Source: an uncultured Sediminibacterium sp. | GTDB taxonomy: Bacteria > Bacteroidota > Bacteroidia > Chitinophagales > Chitinophagaceae | Reading direction: 5' to 3' | Assembly: GCA_937911175.1 (NCBI GenBank) | Contig: CALDSE010000013.1 | Location: forward strand, 1 to 45,441 | Length of the DNA: 45,441 nt | Part shown: positions 8,163-16,517 of the stretch, piece by piece | How positions within the stretch are numbered: the stretch's first letter is position 1 | Layout of the letters: each line of letters opens with the position of its first letter | Notes under the pieces: model-generated | Seen by the model: only the letters and a program-made list of their open reading frames with translations | What the model was told of the DNA's origin: nothing | The model's database searches: none | Made by a program: the position numbers and the translations under genes

Positions 8163-8831
8163 ATGGAGCAAACGCCAAATCTACTAGTAGCCAAGGACAT
8201 ATGGAAGCAATACGGGCCCGTATCTGTGCTCAAAGGCGTTTCCTTAGAGGTAAGTCGAGGAGAATTGGTAAGTATTGTTGGTCCTTCAGGTGCCGGCAAA
8301 TCGACTCTTTTGTACATTGTAAGCAGTTTAGAAAAAGCCGATAAAGGACAGGTGTTTTTCGAGGGCAATGAAATTACCCAGCTTTCAGAAACTGACTTAG
8401 CCCATTACCGAAATCAAAAGATTGGCTTCGTTTTTCAGTTCCATCATTTACTTCCTGAATTCACAGCCATTGAAAATGTTTCTATTCCAGGTTGGATTGC
8501 CAAAATGCCTTCCACACAAATACATCAGAAGGCCTCAGCACTTTTAGACTTTATGGGCCTATCAGATAAAATGGATAAAAAACCACATAGTTTATCGGGT
8601 GGAGAACAACAAAGAGTAGCCGTAGCTCGTGCTTTATTAAATAGCCCTGCACTTATTTTTGCAGATGAACCTACAGGAAATTTAGATAGCGAAAACGCAA
8701 ATGCCTTGCATCAATTATTTATTCGTTTAAGAAACGAAATGAATCAAAGTTTTTTAATTGTAACGCACAATGAATCATTGGCGGCTATGAGCAACCGAAG
8801 TTTAACAATGAAAGACGGGAAGTTTTTATAA
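8163..8831 (+). CDS. lolD: ABC transporter ATP-binding protein, LolD family
   Basis: A 222-residue ATPase of the LolD/MacB group, which powers release of lipoproteins from the inner membrane (LolCDE) or related envelope export. Walker A is GPSGAGKST (residues 39-47), the Q loop is [12 protein letters not shown], the signature is [15 protein letters not shown], Walker B is [12 protein letters not shown], and the H loop is VTHNE. The phrase [12 protein letters not shown] is typical of LolD. No permease (LolC/E type) is adjacent, so the partner must be encoded elsewhere. It is divergent from the DUF2795 gene and convergent with the adenosyltransferase gene (39 bases between stops). Confidence 0.85.
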   Translation: MEQTPNLLVAKDIWKQYGPVSVLKGVSLEVSRGELVSIVGPSGAGKSTLLYIVSSLEKADKGQVFFEGNEITQLSETDLAHYRNQKIGFVFQFHHLLPEFTAIENVSIPGWIAKMPSTQIHQKASALLDFMGLSDKMDKKPHSLSGGEQQRVAVARALLNSPALIFADEPTGNLDSENANALHQLFIRLRNEMNQSFLIVTHNESLAAMSNRSLTMKDGKFL

Positions 8832-8870
8832 GACTTGACTCTTATTTAGTCTGATATTTGTCTCTTATAT

Positions 8871-9425
8871 TTATACCCTTGGTTTCCAAGGAGAATCTGG
8901 CACCCCATTCAAATGACCAATATATCTTGACAAGACAAATAAGTAATCACTTAGTCTGTTCAAATATTTTATGACCATGGGCTCTACAAATAAATCTTCT
9001 TCTTGTAAATTCACGCACCAACGTTCTGCTCTACGACAAACGCAACGCGCAATATGGGCAGTAGAAATAGCTTGATGTCCGCCTGGTAAAATAAAAGACT
9101 TCATGGGTTCTAAGACCTCATTCATCTTATCCATTAAAGATTCTAAATAAGCAATGTCTTCTTCTTTTAAATCGGGAATTTTTAAAGAAGGCTCTTTATC
9201 CGGATCACAGGCTAAAGAAGAACCCACTGTGAATAATCTGTCCTGCACTTCTTTTAAAACAGTTTTAATATCTGCGTTAGTAACTAAATCGCTTAATAAG
9301 CCAATGAAAGAGTTTAGCTCATCTACAGTACCATATGATTCAATGCGAATATGACTTTTAGGAACACGGGTGCCTCCTATTAATGAGGTACTACCTAAAT
9401 CGCCTGCTTTTGTATAAATTTTCAT
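8871..9425 (-). CDS. Cob(I)alamin / corrinoid adenosyltransferase, PduO type
   Basis: This 184-residue enzyme transfers the adenosyl group of ATP to cob(I)alamin to make coenzyme B12. The PduO/MMAB family motifs are present: TKAGDLGSTSLIGG (ATP binding, residues 5-18), SYGTVDELNSFIG (near 30-42), FILPGG near 112, ARCVCRRAERW near 127-137, and the C-terminal NRLSDYLFVLSRY. It is a full-length, trimer-forming type. Its presence suggests use of adenosylcobalamin, for instance by methylmalonyl-CoA mutase, but no B12-dependent enzyme is in this window. It begins 92 bases after the end of the upstream ABC gene, so it may have its own promoter, although I see no good match. Confidence 0.92.
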   Translation of the reverse strand: MKIYTKAGDLGSTSLIGGTRVPKSHIRIESYGTVDELNSFIGLLSDLVTNADIKTVLKEVQDRLFTVGSSLACDPDKEPSLKIPDLKEEDIAYLESLMDKMNEVLEPMKSFILPGGHQAISTAHIARCVCRRAERWCVNLQEEDLFVEPMVIKYLNRLSDYLFVLSRYIGHLNGVPDSPWKPRV

Positions 9426-9517
9426 AATGCTTAATTAACCCAGCTTTAAAAATCTGTAGAAGACTCCCGGGGTTTTGATACTAACAAAACTAATAAAATA
9501 AAGTTCAAATAAGAATA

Positions 9518-10219
9518 CTAGAAATGAGAAACATTCTTATTCAGGGTATCGGTTTCCACATGACCGTCTCTTAAACGCACCACTCTGTGTGCATAATGAG
9601 CAATGTCTTCCTCGTGGGTTACTAAAATGACCGTATTACCTGAAGAATGTATTTTTCCAAAAAGCTCCATGACTTCCACTGAAGTTTTAGAGTCTAGGTT
9701 TCCAGTGGGTTCATCCGCTAATAAAATAGAAGGGTTATTGACCAAGGCGCGTGCAATAGCCACACGTTGAATTTGACCTCCACTTAATTCATTGGATTTA
9801 TGATGACTTCTATCTGCCAAGCCAACTTTTTCAAGTGCCACCAAGGCTCTTTCTAATCTATCTTTTTTGGAAATGCCTGCATATACTAAAGGAAGTGCAA
9901 CGTTTTCAGCAGCTGATAAACGAGGCAATAAATTAAACTGTTGGAATACGAAACCAATTTCCACATTTCTAATACCTGCCAATTCATCATCGGTCATCTT
10001 ACTTACATCATGTCCATTCAAATTATACATACCGCTTGTTGGCGAGTCTAAACAACCTAGAATATTCATAAGCGTACTCTTACCACTACCCGATGGACCC
10101 ATCAAGGCTACATATTCATTTTTAAGAATATCAAGGTTAATGCCCTTTAAAACTGGTATGGCTTGACCCGCCATGAAATAACTTTTTTCAAGCTCTCTTA
10201 ATTCAATAACTGATGACAT
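9518..10219 (-). CDS. ABC transporter ATP-binding protein, MacB/LolD-like
   Basis: A 233-residue ATPase of the same broad class as the LolD-like protein at 8163, with Walker [10 protein letters not shown] (about residues 41-49), [14 protein letters not shown], signature [15 protein letters not shown], Walker [13 protein letters not shown] and VTHEE. The [12 protein letters not shown] stretch and the overall form are closer to MacB and YknY-type exporters of macrolides or peptides. No MacB permease or membrane-fusion partner is adjacent. Its start is six bases after the gatC stop, so it is the second gene of a gatC transcript. Confidence 0.88.
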   Translation of the reverse strand: MSSVIELRELEKSYFMAGQAIPVLKGINLDILKNEYVALMGPSGSGKSTLMNILGCLDSPTSGMYNLNGHDVSKMTDDELAGIRNVEIGFVFQQFNLLPRLSAAENVALPLVYAGISKKDRLERALVALEKVGLADRSHHKSNELSGGQIQRVAIARALVNNPSILLADEPTGNLDSKTSVEVMELFGKIHSSGNTVILVTHEEDIAHYAHRVVRLRDGHVETDTLNKNVSHF

Positions 10220-10225
10220 ACTATA

Positions 10226-10516
10226 TTATTTACTTATTACTTTAGGTACTTTAAAGAATGTTCCGTCTGTATCCGGCGCATTTTGCAAGGCTTCGGCTCT
10301 TGAAATAGAACCCTTCACCTCATCTTCACGCAGCACATTTTTAGCATCGCCCATATGCATTAAAGGGGCAATACCTGTGGTGTCTAATTCATTTAGCTTT
10401 TCAACAAATCCTACTAAATCCTGCATATCGGCCACTAATTTGTCCATTTTTTCAGGCGCTACATTCAATCTAGATAAATGGGCTAAGTGGCTAACTAATT
10501 TACTATCAACTTGCAT
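10226..10516 (-). CDS. gatC: Asp-tRNA(Asn)/Glu-tRNA(Gln) amidotransferase subunit C
   Basis: GatC is the small subunit that joins GatA and GatB in the amidotransferase that makes Gln-tRNA(Gln) from misacylated Glu-tRNA(Gln). The 96-residue protein has the usual helical N-terminus (VSHLAHLSRLNV), the VGFVEKLNELDT region, the loop GIAPLMHMGDAKNVLREDEV and the C-terminal FFKVPKVI. I chose ATG 10516 (MQVDSKL). A TTG at 10534 would add six residues, but the -7 promoter box lies directly upstream of 10516 and would then be inside the gene. gatA and gatB are not in the window. Confidence 0.93.
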   Translation of the reverse strand: MQVDSKLVSHLAHLSRLNVAPEKMDKLVADMQDLVGFVEKLNELDTTGIAPLMHMGDAKNVLREDEVKGSISRAEALQNAPDTDGTFFKVPKVISK

Positions 10517-10520
10517 AATA

Positions 10521-10550
10521 CAAATGTAGTTCAAAGCCCCCTACCTACAA
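10521..10550 (-). promoter_or_regulatory. Predicted gatC promoter, leaderless spacing
   Basis: On the minus strand TTG (10548-10550), 19 bases, TACATTTG (10521-10528), then TATT and ATG 10516. The -7 box is an exact consensus match with the same N4 spacing to ATG as lolD and queA. Confidence 0.6.
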
Positions 10551-10618
10551 GGCGCATTTGTTAAAAGGTCAAATGACGCAACCAGTGGCAAAAAAAATAC
10601 CCGAAAATGGAAAGTTTT

Positions 10619-10650
10619 TTTGAAAATAGTTGCATAACTAACTAATTTTA
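10619..10650 (+). promoter_or_regulatory. Predicted promoter of the fadN-like gene
   Basis: TTTG (10619-10622), 20 bases, TAATTTTA (10643-10650) followed by C; the -7 box ends in A in place of G. The start codon ATG 10667 is 16 bases downstream. Confidence 0.5.
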
Positions 10651-10666
10651 CAAAAATGCTTTATAT

Positions 10667-13039
10667 ATGCAACGTTCAATCAAAAAAGTAGCCGTTTTAG
10701 GCAGTGGTGTAATGGGATCACGTATTGCTTGTCATTTTGCAGGCGTGGGTGTAGAAGTATTGTTATTAGATATCTTGAATCCGGGTACGGAAGAAAGCAA
10801 AAATGCTAAAGAAAGAAATAAATTAGTAGATGGTTCTTTACAAGCAGCTATTAAATCAAACCCCTCTCCTTTATACTTACAAAAATTTGCATCCAATATT
10901 AGCACTGGCAATTTCACCGACGATATGGCTAAAATTGCCAATGTTGATTGGATTATTGAAGTGGTGGTTGAAAGACTAGATATTAAAAAACTTATTTACG
11001 ATCAAGTAGAAAAATTTAGAAAGCCAGGCACATTAGTAAGTTCCAATACTTCTGGTATTCCTATTCATTTAATGGCCGAGGGACGCAGCGAAGATTTTCA
11101 AAAGCATTTTTGTGGAACGCACTTTTTTAATCCTCCACGCTATTTAAGATTACTTGAAATTATTCCTACCGCTAAAACCGATCCTGCCATTATTGATTTT
11201 CATATGCATTATGGAGATGTGTTTTTAGGAAAAACTACGGTGTTATGTAAAGACACACCTGCCTTTATAGCCAACAGGGTTGGGGTTTTCAGCATGATGA
11301 GCGTTTTGCATATCATGGAAAAATTAGAATTAAGCATTGATGAAATAGAAGCTATCACAGGGCCTTTAATGGGTCGTCCTAAGTCTGCTACTTTTAGAAC
11401 AGCCGATGTAGTAGGTATTGATACTTTAGTAAAAGTTGCCGCAGGCGTGGCGGCTAATTGCCCTAACGACGAAGCTAAAGATATTTTTACTTTACCTCCT
11501 TGGTTAGAAAAAATGGTAGCGCAAAATTGGTTAGGGGATAAAACAGGCCAAGGATTTTTTAAGAAAATTAAAACCGCAACTTCAAAAGAAATATTAACAC
11601 TGAATTTAAAAACTTTTGAATACGAGCCGCGCGTAAAAACTAAAATGGCATCTATTGGAACCGCTAAAGCCATTGAAAGTTTACCGGGCAGAATAAAATC
11701 TTTATACCAAGCAAAAGATAAAGTGGGTGAATTTGTAAGACAGTTTCATTTTGCATTATTTTCTTATGTGAGTCATAGAATTCCAGAAATTAGTGATGAA
11801 TTATACCGCTTAGACGACGCTTTAAAAGCAGGTTTTGGTTGGGAGATTGGCGCTTTTGAAACCTGGGATGCACTTGATATTGCAACGGTTATGACCGATA
11901 TGAAAGCAGGCGGATACGCAGTGGCAGCTTGGGTGGAGAAGATGTCTCAAAAAGGATTAAGCTTCTATAAAGTACAAGATGGCAAACGTTATTATTATGA
12001 TGTAGCCACAGAAGCGTATAAATTAATACCAGGCGCCGATTCATTTATTATTTTATCTGACTTCCAAGAAAAAACTATTTGGAAAAACAGTGCTTGTCAT
12101 TTAGTAGATATTGGAGATGGTGTAGCAGGTTTTAGTTGGAACACCAAAATGAATAGCATTGGTGGAGAGGTATTAGAAGGATTAAATAAATCTATTGCCC
12201 TTGCGGAAGAAAAGTATAATGGACTAGTTATTGCCAACGATAGTAATTTATTTAGTGCAGGTGCAAATGTGGGTATGATATTTATGTTAGCCATTGAACA
12301 AGACTATGAAGAATTAGACATGGCCATTCGTACTTTTCAAAATACAATGATGCGTGTTCGTTATTCTTCTATTCCTGTAGTGATTGCTCCTCATGGTCTT
12401 TGCTTAGGTGGTGGCTGTGAAATGAATTTACATGCCGATAGTATTTGTGCTGCAGCAGAAACCTATGTGGGATTAGTGGAATTAGGTATTGGTGTTATTC
12501 CTGGTGGAGGCGGTACTAAAGAATTTGTTTTACGCGCTTCTGATGAAATGCATGCAGACGAACCAGAAACTATTACACTCAATAAAAGATTTATGAATAT
12601 TGCTACTGCCAAGGTAGCTACTTCTGCAAGTGAAGCCATGGATATGGGCATTTTAAGAAAAGGACAAGATTTTATTGTACTAAATCAATCACGCCGCATT
12701 GCGAATGCGAAAGATCAAGCATTACAATTATTTAAAGCAGGCTATACGCAACCACAACAAAGAAAAGACATTAAGGTACTTGGAAAAGCAGGCCTAGGTG
12801 CACTTTACGCGGGTATCAATGGAATGTGGAGAGCAGGTTATGCAACTGATCACGATGCATTAGTCGCTAAAAAATTAGCCTATGTAATGTGTGGTGGCGA
12901 TTTAAGTGAGCCTACCTTAGTAAATGAGCAGTACTTACTTGATTTAGAAAGAGAAGCCTTCTTAAGTTTATGTGGACAGAAAAAAACATTGGAAAGAATA
13001 CAATCGGTGATTACTTCTGGAAGACCAATAAGAAATTAG
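10667..13039 (+). CDS. fadN: 3-hydroxyacyl-CoA dehydrogenase / enoyl-CoA hydratase fusion (FadN type)
   Basis: A 790-residue two-function beta-oxidation enzyme: it hydrates trans-2-enoyl-CoA and oxidises the resulting 3-hydroxyacyl-CoA with NAD. The dehydrogenase is N-terminal, with the Rossmann motif VAVLGSGVMGSRIACHFA (residues 8-25), FCGTHFFNPPRYL and the KDTPAFIANRVG loop. The crotonase domain is C-terminal (about 470-690), with FSAGANV, HGLCLGGGCEM and ELGIGVIPGGGGTKE. This order is the reverse of FadB and fits Bacillus FadN, also about 790 residues. The usual partners, a thiolase and an acyl-CoA dehydrogenase, are not downstream here; the gene stands alone before a convergent gene. Confidence 0.92.
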   Translation: MQRSIKKVAVLGSGVMGSRIACHFAGVGVEVLLLDILNPGTEESKNAKERNKLVDGSLQAAIKSNPSPLYLQKFASNISTGNFTDDMAKIANVDWIIEVVVERLDIKKLIYDQVEKFRKPGTLVSSNTSGIPIHLMAEGRSEDFQKHFCGTHFFNPPRYLRLLEIIPTAKTDPAIIDFHMHYGDVFLGKTTVLCKDTPAFIANRVGVFSMMSVLHIMEKLELSIDEIEAITGPLMGRPKSATFRTADVVGIDTLVKVAAGVAANCPNDEAKDIFTLPPWLEKMVAQNWLGDKTGQGFFKKIKTATSKEILTLNLKTFEYEPRVKTKMASIGTAKAIESLPGRIKSLYQAKDKVGEFVRQFHFALFSYVSHRIPEISDELYRLDDALKAGFGWEIGAFETWDALDIATVMTDMKAGGYAVAAWVEKMSQKGLSFYKVQDGKRYYYDVATEAYKLIPGADSFIILSDFQEKTIWKNSACHLVDIGDGVAGFSWNTKMNSIGGEVLEGLNKSIALAEEKYNGLVIANDSNLFSAGANVGMIFMLAIEQDYEELDMAIRTFQNTMMRVRYSSIPVVIAPHGLCLGGGCEMNLHADSICAAAETYVGLVELGIGVIPGGGGTKEFVLRASDEMHADEPETITLNKRFMNIATAKVATSASEAMDMGILRKGQDFIVLNQSRRIANAKDQALQLFKAGYTQPQQRKDIKVLGKAGLGALYAGINGMWRAGYATDHDALVAKKLAYVMCGGDLSEPTLVNEQYLLDLEREAFLSLCGQKKTLERIQSVITSGRPIRN

Positions 13040-13079
13040 GAGCCGCTATTAATTAGATATAGCTTAATTAATTTTGGTA

Positions 13080-13101
13080 CAATATTTTAGATTAAATATT
13101 G
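13080..13101. repeat. AT-rich perfect inverted repeat between convergent genes
   Basis: CAATATTT, six bases, AAATATTG. It sits between the stops of the fadN-like gene and the TIGR01777 gene. It may act as a weak bidirectional terminator, but the stem has no G-C core and the T tract downstream is broken. Confidence 0.45.
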
Positions 13102-13122
13102 CTACTTCTATTAGTTTTTACA

Positions 13123-14043
13123 TTATTTTATTAAGTCAATAATGGCTTCCTCCACATTGGGATAATCAAATACAAAACCTGCGTCCTGTATTTTTTGCGC
13201 ACTCACATTCGTGCTTTTTAATACTTCTATACTCATCTCTCCTAGTATTATTTTTAGTAGAAACGAGGGTACAAAAGAAGGGAAATAAATTGGATAAGTA
13301 TTTTTAGCAATCGTTAATACTAATTTTTTATTCGTCACCGTATTCGGTGCCACTGCATTATATACCCCTTGCACAGCAGGCGTTTCAATAGCATATTGAA
13401 TCATTTTACATAAGTCTTGATGATGTATCCAACTTACTATTTGTTTACCATTACCTAGTATTGTAGCTAAAGCAAACTTAGCAGGCTTTAAAAATTCGGC
13501 AAGCGCTCCGCCTTTTTTATTAAATACAATACCTATTCTTAATGTCACTAATCGAATACCCATGCTTGCAACAGCTGCAGTGCTCTGCTCCCATAACTGA
13601 CAAGTATTACCTAAATAAGAGTTATCAGGGGTATCAGTTTCCACAAAACCATCTTGCAAACTTGCAGGCGTGTCTGGACCATACCAACCAATAGCAGAAG
13701 CTGCTATAAATGTTTTTACTTGGTGTTTATTTTCACTTAATGCTTTTACTAATAAATTACCCGACTGCACTCTGCTATCTAGAATGGCTTGTTTTCTTTT
13801 CACTGACCACCTTTTATCTGCCACGCCTTCTCCTGCTAGATGCACAATAGTATTAGCTTTGACTAAAGCATCCAAGTCAATTTCCCCTTTCTCAATATCC
13901 CATTTTGCATAAGACAAATGAAGTCTGCTAGACCTTTTAGGGCTTCTAGATAATATAATAACCTCATAGCCATTCGCAATAAACTGCTTTGCCAATGCCT
14001 GGCCAATCATGCCCGTTCCGCCTGTAATTAATACTGTTTGCAT
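13123..14043 (-). CDS. TIGR01777 family NAD(P)-dependent epimerase-like protein (SDR)
   Basis: A 306-residue extended short-chain dehydrogenase of the TIGR01777 (YfcH/SulA-like) family. The Rossmann motif is at the very start (VLITGGTGMIGQALAKQF). Further family marks are IVHLAGEGVADKRWS, SAIGWYG, GIRLVTLRIGIVFNKKGG and SWIHHQDLCKMI; a C-terminal DUF1731-like region is cut short near VLKSTNVSAQKIQDAGFVF. The substrate is unknown; E. coli YfcH is implicated in division only by loose annotation. I chose ATG 14043 (MQTVLITGG) over TTG 14073 or ATG 14058 because the Rossmann strand begins there and a -7 box precedes it. It is separated from ftsZ by the ftsZ terminator. Confidence 0.88.
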   Translation of the reverse strand: MQTVLITGGTGMIGQALAKQFIANGYEVIILSRSPKRSSRLHLSYAKWDIEKGEIDLDALVKANTIVHLAGEGVADKRWSVKRKQAILDSRVQSGNLLVKALSENKHQVKTFIAASAIGWYGPDTPASLQDGFVETDTPDNSYLGNTCQLWEQSTAAVASMGIRLVTLRIGIVFNKKGGALAEFLKPAKFALATILGNGKQIVSWIHHQDLCKMIQYAIETPAVQGVYNAVAPNTVTNKKLVLTIAKNTYPIYFPSFVPSFLLKIILGEMSIEVLKSTNVSAQKIQDAGFVFDYPNVEEAIIDLIK

Positions 14044-14047
14044 GCTA

Positions 14048-14055
14048 TAAAAGTA
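14048..14055 (-). promoter_or_regulatory. Predicted -7 element of the TIGR01777 gene, leaderless spacing
   Basis: On the minus strand TACTTTTA, then TAGC, then ATG 14043. The last base of the box differs from TAnnTTTG. A TTTTTTG at 14071-14077, part of the ftsZ terminator, is the only -33-like sequence and lies somewhat near. Confidence 0.4.
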
Positions 14056-14071
14056 CATGAAAATTGACAAC

Positions 14072-14102
14072 AAAAAACCCCACCTTTTTAAGGGGTGGGG
14101 TT
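14072..14102 (-). terminator. Rho-independent terminator of the dcw cluster (after ftsZ)
   Basis: On the minus strand the arms AACCCCACC (14094-14102) and GGTGGGGTT (14076-14084) form a 9-bp GC-rich stem with a 9-base loop, followed by six T (14072-14077). It begins 33 bases after the ftsZ stop and closes the cluster. Confidence 0.9.
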
Positions 14103-14135
14103 ACAACTAAAATCAACTGTACACAAAAAACAAGT

Positions 14136-16379
14136 TTAATCTGGTTTTTTACCGTCTAAAAAAGTATTAATGGTAGAGATTTGTGTTTGGTTATTTTCAT
14201 CTTTTTCTACTGTATACTTACTGTAATAGTTTTCTACAGAGGCCATGGTATTGCCAAACAAATCTAAATTTCTTCTTACATAAGCAGGCACTGCATCAAA
14301 TTCATTATTTGGATCGGATGCATTGTTGATATTGAAAGATAAGTTTCTTAATTTCTGAATACGCTCAGCTACTTTTCTTCTTTGTTCTTCTGCATCATCC
14401 ATTGGCATATCAAATGAAGAAGAATGTTGCTTTGCATTATTTTGATTAGCATTAAAAGAAGACTCCTCTCTCATCACCAATTGCATTGTAGGCTCTTCTT
14501 CCATTCTAAAGGAACTTTCGTATACAACAGGCTCTTGAACTGGAGCTGCTTGCATGGTTATCTCAGCTACTTCTACTATTTCTTCTACTAAGTCTTCTTC
14601 TACTATTTCTTCTTCTACTATTTCTTGCATGGTAACCGCTAAATCATCTTGCATAACCATTTCTTCCATTTCTTCCATCTCCACCATTTCTTCTTCTTCC
14701 ATTTCTTCAAACTCTTCCATCTCCTCCATCTCTTCAATGACAGGCATTTCCTCCATCTCTTCTAATAATGGCTCTTCTTCAGTATGCTCTGCATAAATAT
14801 TTGTAGGCTTCGTTAATATGAAATGATTCGTTTCAGCCACTGGCGCTTGTAATTCACTTACAATCACTTCCTCCTCGATTTGTTCTTCTTCAATTTCATT
14901 CAACGCTATTTCTTCTTCCAAGTCTTCTTCTTGAAAACTTGCCATTATAACCTCTTCTTCAACTTCATTTACTACTACTTCTTCTTTAATTAGTTCCACC
15001 TCTTCTTCAAGATCTTCTCCCTCATACACATCATTGATTTCAAAAACAATAGGTTGACTTACCATTTCTTCCATCACTTCACTTGCAGCAATACTTATTT
15101 GTGCATCCATTTCAGCCTCATATTCTTTCTCTGAAATTTCATCTACTTCATGTATACTCATTACCTCTTCTTCCACTATTGCAGCTACTTCCTCAATGGC
15201 TTCTAAGGCTTCTTCTCCTAATGTAAAATTACCGTCAGCGAATGTAGGCTCTTCTGTTCTTGGCTCTTCTGTTGGAGTTTCGGCTACCGCTTCGGTAGGG
15301 GCAGTCATTATATTATTTGTATCATTAGCTGTCTCTTCAGAAAGCAATGTCATTACAATTTTTTCTTCAACAGGAGCCTCAGCTTTTTTTGGTGTTTGCT
15401 TTTGGAATGGATCCTTGTGCTCAAAACCAGTTGCAATAAGGGTAATACCTAATTTTTGACCCAGTGTTGCATCGTATCCCATACCCATAATTACATCAGA
15501 ATTTTCTCCTGTACGCTCGCGTAAGAAATTATTAATGGTTTCTAATTCATCCATTGAACACTCATAATCTCCTTCTGCACTATTAATATTTAATAAGATC
15601 CATTTTGCACCTCTAATATCATTGTCATTCAATAATGGTGAATTCAAAGCTTCTTCAATAGCTCGTTGTGCTCTATTCTCTCCTTCTACTTCTGCTTTTC
15701 CTAAAATAGCGACACCTCCATTTTTCATAACAGTACATACATCCGCGAAATCTACAATTATATGTCCACGGCTATTAATCACATCTGTAATACATTTTGC
15801 TGCAGTAGCTAAAACGTTATCAGCTTTAGTAAAAGCTTCTTTCATTTTTAAATTACCGTATTGAACACGTAATTTATCGTTAGAGATTACTAATAAAGTA
15901 TCTACTAAAGGTTTTAATTGCTTAATACCCTCTTCTGCTTGTGCTTGTCTGCGTGGTCCTTCAAATCCGAAAGGAGTAGTTACGATACCCACTGTTAATA
16001 TGCCTAAATCTTTACAAATTTTTGCAATAATAGGAGCACCACCTGTTCCAGTTCCACCGCCCATACCCACTGTAATAAATGCCATACGAGTATTAACTTC
16101 TAATATTTTTCTAATCTCGTCTAAAGATTCTTCTGTTGCTAACTTTCCTACTGAAGGATCGGCACCTGCCCCTAAACCTTGTGTCAAATGTGGCCCTAAT
16201 TGAATTTTATTCGGCACTGTACTTTGCTCAATCGCTTTAGAATCGGTGTTGCAGATAATGAAATCAACGCCTTCAATATTCTGATTAAACATAAAGTTGA
16301 CAGCATTGCTTCCACCGCCGCCTACGCCGAGGACCTTAATGATGGATGATTTTTGCTTTGGCAAGTCAAATTGAATCAT
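14136..16379 (-). CDS. ftsZ: Cell division GTPase FtsZ with very long acidic linker
   Basis: FtsZ is the tubulin-like GTPase whose polymers form the division ring. The core (residues 1-320) is standard: VLGVGGGGSNAV, the tubulin signature GGGTGTGG (107-114), TTPFGFEG, and the T7-loop region VDFADVCTVMKNGG with Asp210 and Asp213. Residues about 321-662 form an acidic, probably disordered linker, including a Glu/Met tract at 540-574. The last 85 residues return to conserved Bacteroidota sequence (ERIQKLRNLSF, VPAYVRRNLDL, YTVEKDENN, INTFLD). At 747 residues it is far longer than E. coli FtsZ (383). It is the last gene of the cluster, 132 bases after ftsA, with a repeat-filled leader. Confidence 0.97.
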   Translation of the reverse strand: MIQFDLPKQKSSIIKVLGVGGGGSNAVNFMFNQNIEGVDFIICNTDSKAIEQSTVPNKIQLGPHLTQGLGAGADPSVGKLATEESLDEIRKILEVNTRMAFITVGMGGGTGTGGAPIIAKICKDLGILTVGIVTTPFGFEGPRRQAQAEEGIKQLKPLVDTLLVISNDKLRVQYGNLKMKEAFTKADNVLATAAKCITDVINSRGHIIVDFADVCTVMKNGGVAILGKAEVEGENRAQRAIEEALNSPLLNDNDIRGAKWILLNINSAEGDYECSMDELETINNFLRERTGENSDVIMGMGYDATLGQKLGITLIATGFEHKDPFQKQTPKKAEAPVEEKIVMTLLSEETANDTNNIMTAPTEAVAETPTEEPRTEEPTFADGNFTLGEEALEAIEEVAAIVEEEVMSIHEVDEISEKEYEAEMDAQISIAASEVMEEMVSQPIVFEINDVYEGEDLEEEVELIKEEVVVNEVEEEVIMASFQEEDLEEEIALNEIEEEQIEEEVIVSELQAPVAETNHFILTKPTNIYAEHTEEEPLLEEMEEMPVIEEMEEMEEFEEMEEEEMVEMEEMEEMVMQDDLAVTMQEIVEEEIVEEDLVEEIVEVAEITMQAAPVQEPVVYESSFRMEEEPTMQLVMREESSFNANQNNAKQHSSSFDMPMDDAEEQRRKVAERIQKLRNLSFNINNASDPNNEFDAVPAYVRRNLDLFGNTMASVENYYSKYTVEKDENNQTQISTINTFLDGKKPD
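14658..14762 (-). repeat. Glu/Met-coding tandem repeat inside ftsZ
   Basis: Codes for FtsZ residues 540-574: 21 Glu and 9 Met in 35 residues, built on a 9-base EEM unit (TTCTTCCAT and variants on the plus strand). A second, less regular region of VEEEIVEE type lies at about 14575-14630. Such repeats change length easily by slippage. Confidence 0.85.
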
Positions 16380-16408
16380 TTTTTTGTTTTTAGATGGGTT
16401 AGTTAGAT

Positions 16409-16446
16409 GGTTAGTTCTTAGTTAGTTGGTTCGTTCTTAGTTAGTT
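16409..16446. repeat. 19-bp tandem direct repeat in the ftsZ leader
   Basis: Two adjacent 19-base units (16409-16427 and 16428-16446) differ at one base (GGTTAG versus GGTTCG at their start). A third, partial TTAGTTAG copy lies at 16399-16406. On the mRNA strand the leader is made of AACTAACTAAGAAC units and contains no Shine-Dalgarno sequence. A weak -7-like TAATTTCG (minus, 16451-16458) lies just upstream and might give ftsZ an internal promoter. Confidence 0.8.
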
Positions 16447-16493
16447 ATATCGAAATTACCGTTTTTAGATTTTATTCTATTGGTTTTTTATAA

Positions 16494-16517
16494 CCATAAT
16501 GTGGGTAAATATTATGG
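16494..16517. repeat. Inverted repeat at the ftsA stop codon
   Basis: CCATAAT, ten bases, ATTATGG, overlapping the last codons and stop of ftsA (16512-16514). It could fold in the ftsA-ftsZ mRNA, but without a T tract it is not a typical terminator. Confidence 0.35.

Noticed and set aside
8043-8178. N-terminal extension of the DUF2795 gene by 45 residues
   Set aside because: It would cover the exact consensus promoters of both divergent genes and overlap the lolD start; the family match begins at the Met at 8043.
11209-11673. Minus-strand open frame of 154 codons inside the fadN-like gene
   Set aside because: Opposite strand of a conserved dehydrogenase region; no family resemblance seen.
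13080-13101. AT-rich palindrome considered as an operator
   Set aside because: It lies between two convergent gene ends, where an operator has no promoter to act on; a weak terminator or chance AT-rich symmetry is likelier.
14575-14775. Repeat array that at first sight resembles a CRISPR or minisatellite
   Set aside because: Units are 9-12 bases with no spacers, in frame with ftsZ and coding for Glu/Met and Glu/Val repeats.
14554-14796. Plus-strand serine/isoleucine-rich open frame
   Set aside because: It is the mirror of the Glu-rich FtsZ linker (GAA/GAG against TTC/CTC in another frame). The same holds for the frame at 15196-15459.
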